Below, piece after piece: positions 60,609 through 64,000 of a stretch of 64,000 bases of DNA. Both the position numbers and the translations under genes were made by a program. This stretch comes from MED-G105 sp038522945 (GTDB lineage Bacteria > Pseudomonadota > Alphaproteobacteria > Caulobacterales > Parvularculaceae), in the NCBI GenBank assembly GCA_038522945.1, contig JBCBJV010000009.1:1-64000 (forward strand), read 5' to 3'. Each line of letters starts with the position of its first letter. The stretch's first letter is position 1. The notes below the pieces were generated by a model that saw nothing but the letters and a program-made list of their open reading frames with translations, was not told the origin of the DNA and did no database searches.

Positions 60609-62192
60609 ATGCAGGATCAACCGACCATCGAGGACAAGTCGCGCGACCTTGAGACTAGCTCAAGTACGACGGACGTGGCATTGAAACCGAACGATGGCGG
60701 GCTGGGATCTGGTTCTTCCAATACGTTGCCCCCAGACCCCAATGGAGACCCCAACCGAGATCCGGGCGGAGATCCCCTTACAGATGATCCTAATGCGCCA
60801 TCAGAGGATGCTCATTCTGCGGATTTAAGTCACGCAGACCGATTTCTGGAGCCGGTCACAGATGCCCTTCACGATGCAGATGCCGACAGATTAACGGGGA
60901 TCCTTGCTGACCTTCACCCGGCCGATGTGGCCGATCTTATCGGCCTTTTGAGAGAAGATGAGCGTCTCAGTCTCATCGAGTTAATGGGCGGGCGATTGGC
61001 GCCGGAGGTGCTGGCCGAACTCGACTGGGACCTCACCGAAGAAGTGGTCTCCGCCTTGTCGCCAGCGGCTGTTGCCGAAGCCGTGGTCGAGCTCGATACC
61101 GATGATGCTGCGTTCATTCTAGAAGATCTTGATGAGGAAAAGCGCGCTGAAATTCTAGCCGAAGTGCCGGCCATGGACCGGATCGCCCTTCATCAGGCCT
61201 TCGACTATGACGAAGAGACGGCCGGGCGGATCATGCAACGGGAGGTTTTCGCTGCCCCGGCATACTGGACGGTTGGCCAGATTATTGACCGTATGCGGAG
61301 TTCAGAAGATTTGCCAGAGATCTTCTACGAAGTGTTTGTCATCGATCCTGTGTTTAAGCCCATCGGTGCGGTGCCGCTATCACGTTTGATGCGTACCCCT
61401 CGGGATAAGCGCATCGAAGAAATCATGACGGAGAAAGTGCGCCGGATCCCGGTCAGTCAGGACCAGGAGGAGGTCGCCTACCAGTTTGAGCAATACAATC
61501 TGATTTCTGCCCCGGTCGTGGACGAGTCTGAACGACTTGTCGGTATGATCACCGTCGATGACATCGTTGAGGTTGTTCACGAAGAAACCCATGAAGATAT
61601 GCTCGCGCTCGGAGGTGTTGAAGCGGACACCGGACTCAGTGACAGCGTCATGGAAACGGTAAGGTCACGGTTCTCTTGGCTCGGTGTCAATTTAGTTACC
61701 GCCATCGCCGCTTCTATCGTGATTTCTCTTTTTGGAGGCGCTATTGAACAGATTGTGGCACTCGCGGTCCTGATGCCGATAGTGGCGAGTATGGGGGGCA
61801 ATGCGGGCACCCAGACCCTCACAGTCGCTGTGCGCTCCTTGGCGACGAAAGACCTGACTGCGGGGAACGCAGCTCGAATTATCTGGCGTGAAGCAATGGT
61901 AGGCATGACCAATGGCTTTCTGTTTGCCATCATCATGGGGCTGCTCGCTGGAGTTTGGTTTTATACTACCGGGCAGGGCAGTCAGACGGATGCCATGAGC
62001 CTAGGCGCGGTCGTTGGTATTGCAATGATCATCAATTTATTGGTCGCCGGGCTAGCGGGCATCCTCGTGCCAATTGGTTTACAGCGAGCAGGGGCGGACC
62101 CCGCCGTGTCGTCGGCTGTGTTCGTTACAACGGTTACGGACATTATTGGCTTTTTGGTCTTTCTCGGTTTGTCCGCGGCGGTCCTGCTTTAG
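60609..62192 (+). CDS. mgtE: MgtE magnesium transporter
   Basis: 527 residues. After a disordered, acidic first 75 come the MgtE N domain (about 85-200), a CBS pair (about 205-325), and five membrane helices (about 350-527) with LMPIVASMGGNAGTQTLTVAVRSLA (in part, about 388-410). It imports magnesium, gated by the cytosolic domains. Confidence 0.94.
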   Translation: MQDQPTIEDKSRDLETSSSTTDVALKPNDGGLGSGSSNTLPPDPNGDPNRDPGGDPLTDDPNAPSEDAHSADLSHADRFLEPVTDALHDADADRLTGILADLHPADVADLIGLLREDERLSLIELMGGRLAPEVLAELDWDLTEEVVSALSPAAVAEAVVELDTDDAAFILEDLDEEKRAEILAEVPAMDRIALHQAFDYDEETAGRIMQREVFAAPAYWTVGQIIDRMRSSEDLPEIFYEVFVIDPVFKPIGAVPLSRLMRTPRDKRIEEIMTEKVRRIPVSQDQEEVAYQFEQYNLISAPVVDESERLVGMITVDDIVEVVHEETHEDMLALGGVEADTGLSDSVMETVRSRFSWLGVNLVTAIAASIVISLFGGAIEQIVALAVLMPIVASMGGNAGTQTLTVAVRSLATKDLTAGNAARIIWREAMVGMTNGFLFAIIMGLLAGVWFYTTGQGSQTDAMSLGAVVGIAMIINLLVAGLAGILVPIGLQRAGADPAVSSAVFVTTVTDIIGFLVFLGLSAAVLL

Positions 62193-62217
62193 AAGCGCAT
62201 AAGGCGTATTCGCCCCA

Positions 62218-62601
62218 TCAGTTTCTTTCCGTTAGATCTGCCTTAGCAAGGCGGGCCATCACGGAAAGGATCACCAAACCGATCAGTACTAAGAACACTC
62301 CCTGCGGCTCAATGAGTTCGGCATCGGGTGGCATATCCGGTGGGGTGTCTGCGTCTGGCGATGATTCTCCCCCTGGCGGCGGTGTAACCGTGCCAGGCGG
62401 CGTATTTGGATCGTCGGTTCCTGGTGGTGTGTCACAATGGGGCGGTGATGGGCCGCCATCGTCATCTGGATCGCAAACAGGCGGCGGGGGACTGCCAGGC
62501 GGCGGGACTATGATTGTGGGCTGAGGAGGTGGTGGCGGCAAAACGACTGGCGAGCCTGGCGGGAATACGCCCACGAGGGGTATTACCTGGGGGGAGCTCA
62601 C
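62218..62601 (-). CDS. Proline-rich protein with C-terminal membrane anchor (uncertain)
   Basis: Up to 127 residues. The body is rich in Pro/Asp/Gly (PPPPPQPTIIVPPPGSPPPP, CDPDDDGG). The end, AELIEPQGVFLVLIGLVILSVMARLAKADLTERN (in part), looks like a PEP-CTERM-type tail: acid-Pro motif, hydrophobic helix, basic end. No signal peptide is visible and the only start is GTG, so the N-terminus may be lost or the call wrong. It is convergent with mgtE. Confidence 0.4.
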   Translation of the reverse strand: MSSPQVIPLVGVFPPGSPVVLPPPPPQPTIIVPPPGSPPPPVCDPDDDGGPSPPHCDTPPGTDDPNTPPGTVTPPPGGESSPDADTPPDMPPDAELIEPQGVFLVLIGLVILSVMARLAKADLTERN

Positions 62602-62705
62602 TGCTGCTGCCGTCGTTGAAAGTGGCGATGTCGGAGCCGCCCGCCGAATTCCGTTTCGGGGTACCGGGGTGTATCCGGCAACCCTTTGGGGAACAGGGCG
62701 GGCCC

Positions 62706-62939
62706 TTAAAAAGAATCTGCGCTGGACCTTCGGGGCCTAGCTTCTTCGTCACCGCAGCATCCGCAGTTAACGACTATATCATTCCGGATATCGCCGACCG
62801 CTCGTGCATACATTTCCGCGAGCGCTTGTTCATCCATGGTTGAAGGGCTGTCGGATTTTCGCCCAAGACCATTATCCCAGAGGATCGCGGCAGCGATTAT
62901 TGCTGCAGCAATTATATTGGCAATACCGTTCCCAAACAT
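62706..62939 (-). CDS. Small single-helix protein with cysteine pair (uncertain)
   Basis: 77 residues from ATG 62939 preceded by GAGGG. A hydrophobic helix (IANIIAAAIIAAAILW, about 6-21) is followed by a soluble part with CGCCGDEEA. No family is recognised. A start at 62978 is possible. Confidence 0.45.
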   Translation of the reverse strand: MFGNGIANIIAAAIIAAAILWDNGLGRKSDSPSTMDEQALAEMYARAVGDIRNDIVVNCGCCGDEEARPRRSSADSF

Positions 62940-63387
62940 CGAGTTACCCTCACCAATTGGCCTGACCGGCGCGCGCAAGCCTATGCACGCAAAGGTTTGT
63001 CAGAACCCTTTTAATCGTCCGCTCCCTTGGGGGAGCGCACCAATCACTGCCAGAGTTTCACCCAAAAATTGTGCCAATGGCAATTAAATGGGCGCTGGAA
63101 CGGGCTTTGACCGGACTAAGAGTGGTCTGGTTCCTCGTCGTCGGTCATTTCTTGATCTGGTTTTCGAATTGCCGTTGCAGCGTCATTTCCAGAAAACTCA
63201 ACACTTACAGTGAGATACGCCGCTTTCTGCATTTGCCATGTTGCCAAGACGCCTCGGTCTGCTTGCGATCCCGGCCAGTTTTCACGGTCTTCTACACAAG
63301 GCGAGATTCGCATGATAAGTATTAACTTTACGGTATGGCGCGGTACCTGATTGGGTCGCGATAAAGATGCGGGGACAGCGGGTCACC
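62940..63387. other. Intergenic region without a supported gene
   Basis: 448 bp with a small hairpin (CGCTCCC/GGGAGCG at 63020-63037) that lacks a T-run on either strand. Short open frames on both strands look random. Confidence 0.5.
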
Positions 63388-64000
63388 ATGAAGACGGGCG
63401 ACACCGGACTAAATTTGATCAAAGGGTATGAAGGCCTGCGGATGTCGGCCCACTACACCCCTAATGAAGAATGGACTGTGGGATACGGTCATACCGACAG
63501 TGCTCGCCACGGGATGAGTGTAACCGAGGTCGAAGCAGAGCGACTCCTGCGACAGGACGTCCAGCCGATTGAGAAACTACTTTCTGATACCGTCCGTGCA
63601 CCGCTTAATCAGAACGAACACGATGCCATTGTCTCGCTGATCTTCAATATCGGTGAAGTGAATTGGAAACGATCTACGGTTTTGCGCAAGCTCAACGAGG
63701 GCGACAAGCTTGCCGCGGCGCGTGCGATGGAAATGTGGACCATGGCGCGGGTCAATGGTGAGCTCGTTTCGCTCGATGGTCTTGTGCGCCGGCGCGCAGC
63801 CGAAAAGTCTTTGTTCTTGATGCCAACGGATGCGTCGCTCGTCGTTCCAACTTCTGACGTGATGCCTGCACCGGAGTGCGAGCTGGACTTCAAATCCGAT
63901 GCGGAACTCAAGGCCAGCCCAGTTGTTGACTTTGATCCGCCGAAAAAAGGCGAAGCGGTTACGATTTCAAATGCAGAAAAGGCTGCTCGAACCCGGGCGC
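63388..64000 (+). CDS. GH24 lysozyme-like protein, cut by the window end
   Basis: The 204 visible residues belong to the phage-type lysozyme family. Glu15 in KGYEGLRMSAH is the catalytic acid, WTVGYGHTD (29-37) the conserved partner, and APLNQNEHDAIVSLIFNIG (about 73-91) the second motif. Where most members have Asp ten positions on in an AYxD stretch, this one has HYTPNEE (Thr24). ATG 63388 or ATG 63367, in frame, may start it. No signal peptide is seen. The tail after residue 145 is acidic and runs off the window. Confidence 0.85.
   Translation, partial: MKTGDTGLNLIKGYEGLRMSAHYTPNEEWTVGYGHTDSARHGMSVTEVEAERLLRQDVQPIEKLLSDTVRAPLNQNEHDAIVSLIFNIGEVNWKRSTVLRKLNEGDKLAAARAMEMWTMARVNGELVSLDGLVRRRAAEKSLFLMPTDASLVVPTSDVMPAPECELDFKSDAELKASPVVDFDPPKKGEAVTISNAEKAARTRA

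Noticed and set aside
61955..62524. 189-codon plus-strand open frame overlapping the mgtE end
   Set aside because: Its first half is an out-of-frame reading of mgtE and its second half is the Gly/Ser antisense of the proline-rich minus-strand frame.
63020..63037. Hairpin as a terminator
   Set aside because: A 7-bp stem without a T-run on either strand.
63116..63313. 65-codon minus-strand open frame
   Set aside because: Looks moderately protein-like at its end, but no ribosome site, promoter or family supports it.
1..64000. tRNA or rRNA genes
   Set aside because: I looked in the intergenic stretches for T-loop and acceptor patterns and found none; a covariance search would be decisive.

Overview
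The window looks like a chromosome segment of a marine-type alphaproteobacterium. Support comes from the complete 14-subunit nuo cluster running on into birA, coaX, rnj and a DUF1467 gene, the alphaproteobacterial style of the proteins, a TonB receptor (Gram-negative outer membrane) and moderately high GC coding sequence. I cannot name the genus; Parvularculales/Hyphomonadaceae-like is a guess.

Layout. (1) 353-4726: a giant acidic LamG/RTX secreted protein built from two DNA-identical 1532-bp units. (2) 4805-22223: a sulfosugar locus, the most interesting part. On the minus strand are a GntR/UTRA regulator, an aldehyde dehydrogenase, a PfkB kinase, a LacD-type aldolase, a fucose-isomerase-like isomerase and a GH31 glycosidase. 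Divergent on the plus strand are suyA, suyB, comC, suyZ, slcC, a TonB-dependent receptor and a sodium:solute symporter. Read together these encode uptake of a sulfoquinovoside, hydrolysis to sulfoquinovose, isomerisation, phosphorylation, aldol cleavage to DHAP and sulfolactaldehyde, oxidation to (S)-sulfolactate, inversion to (R)-sulfolactate through sulfopyruvate (SlcC/ComC), and desulfonation by SuyAB to pyruvate plus sulfite, with SuyZ exporting the sulfur anion. Three control regions of this locus share a palindrome close to TCTTATATAAGA, a candidate operator for the GntR protein.

(3) 22416-25873: a secreted HExxH protein, then a flavin amine oxidase relic split by a 1681-bp IS3-family element with 12-bp terminal repeats and a 4-bp target duplication. 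The element carries a passenger gene beside its transposase. (4) 25905-33389: a membrane-anchored AraC regulator divergent from a DUF2306 membrane protein, a lipoprotein PQQ-type sugar dehydrogenase and three glycosyltransferases.

(5) 33535-56825: nuoA-N in canonical order but broken up by about a dozen unrelated genes. These include an HU protein with a histone-H1-like Lys/Ala/Thr tail, a GNAT acetyltransferase, an antisense XRE/S24-like regulator, an MsbA-type ABC exporter and a four-helix-bundle protein. (6) 56838-64000: birA, coaX, ribonuclease J, DUF1467, mgtE, two small uncertain minus-strand genes, and a GH24 lysozyme-like gene cut by the window end. I saw no tRNA, rRNA or CRISPR array.
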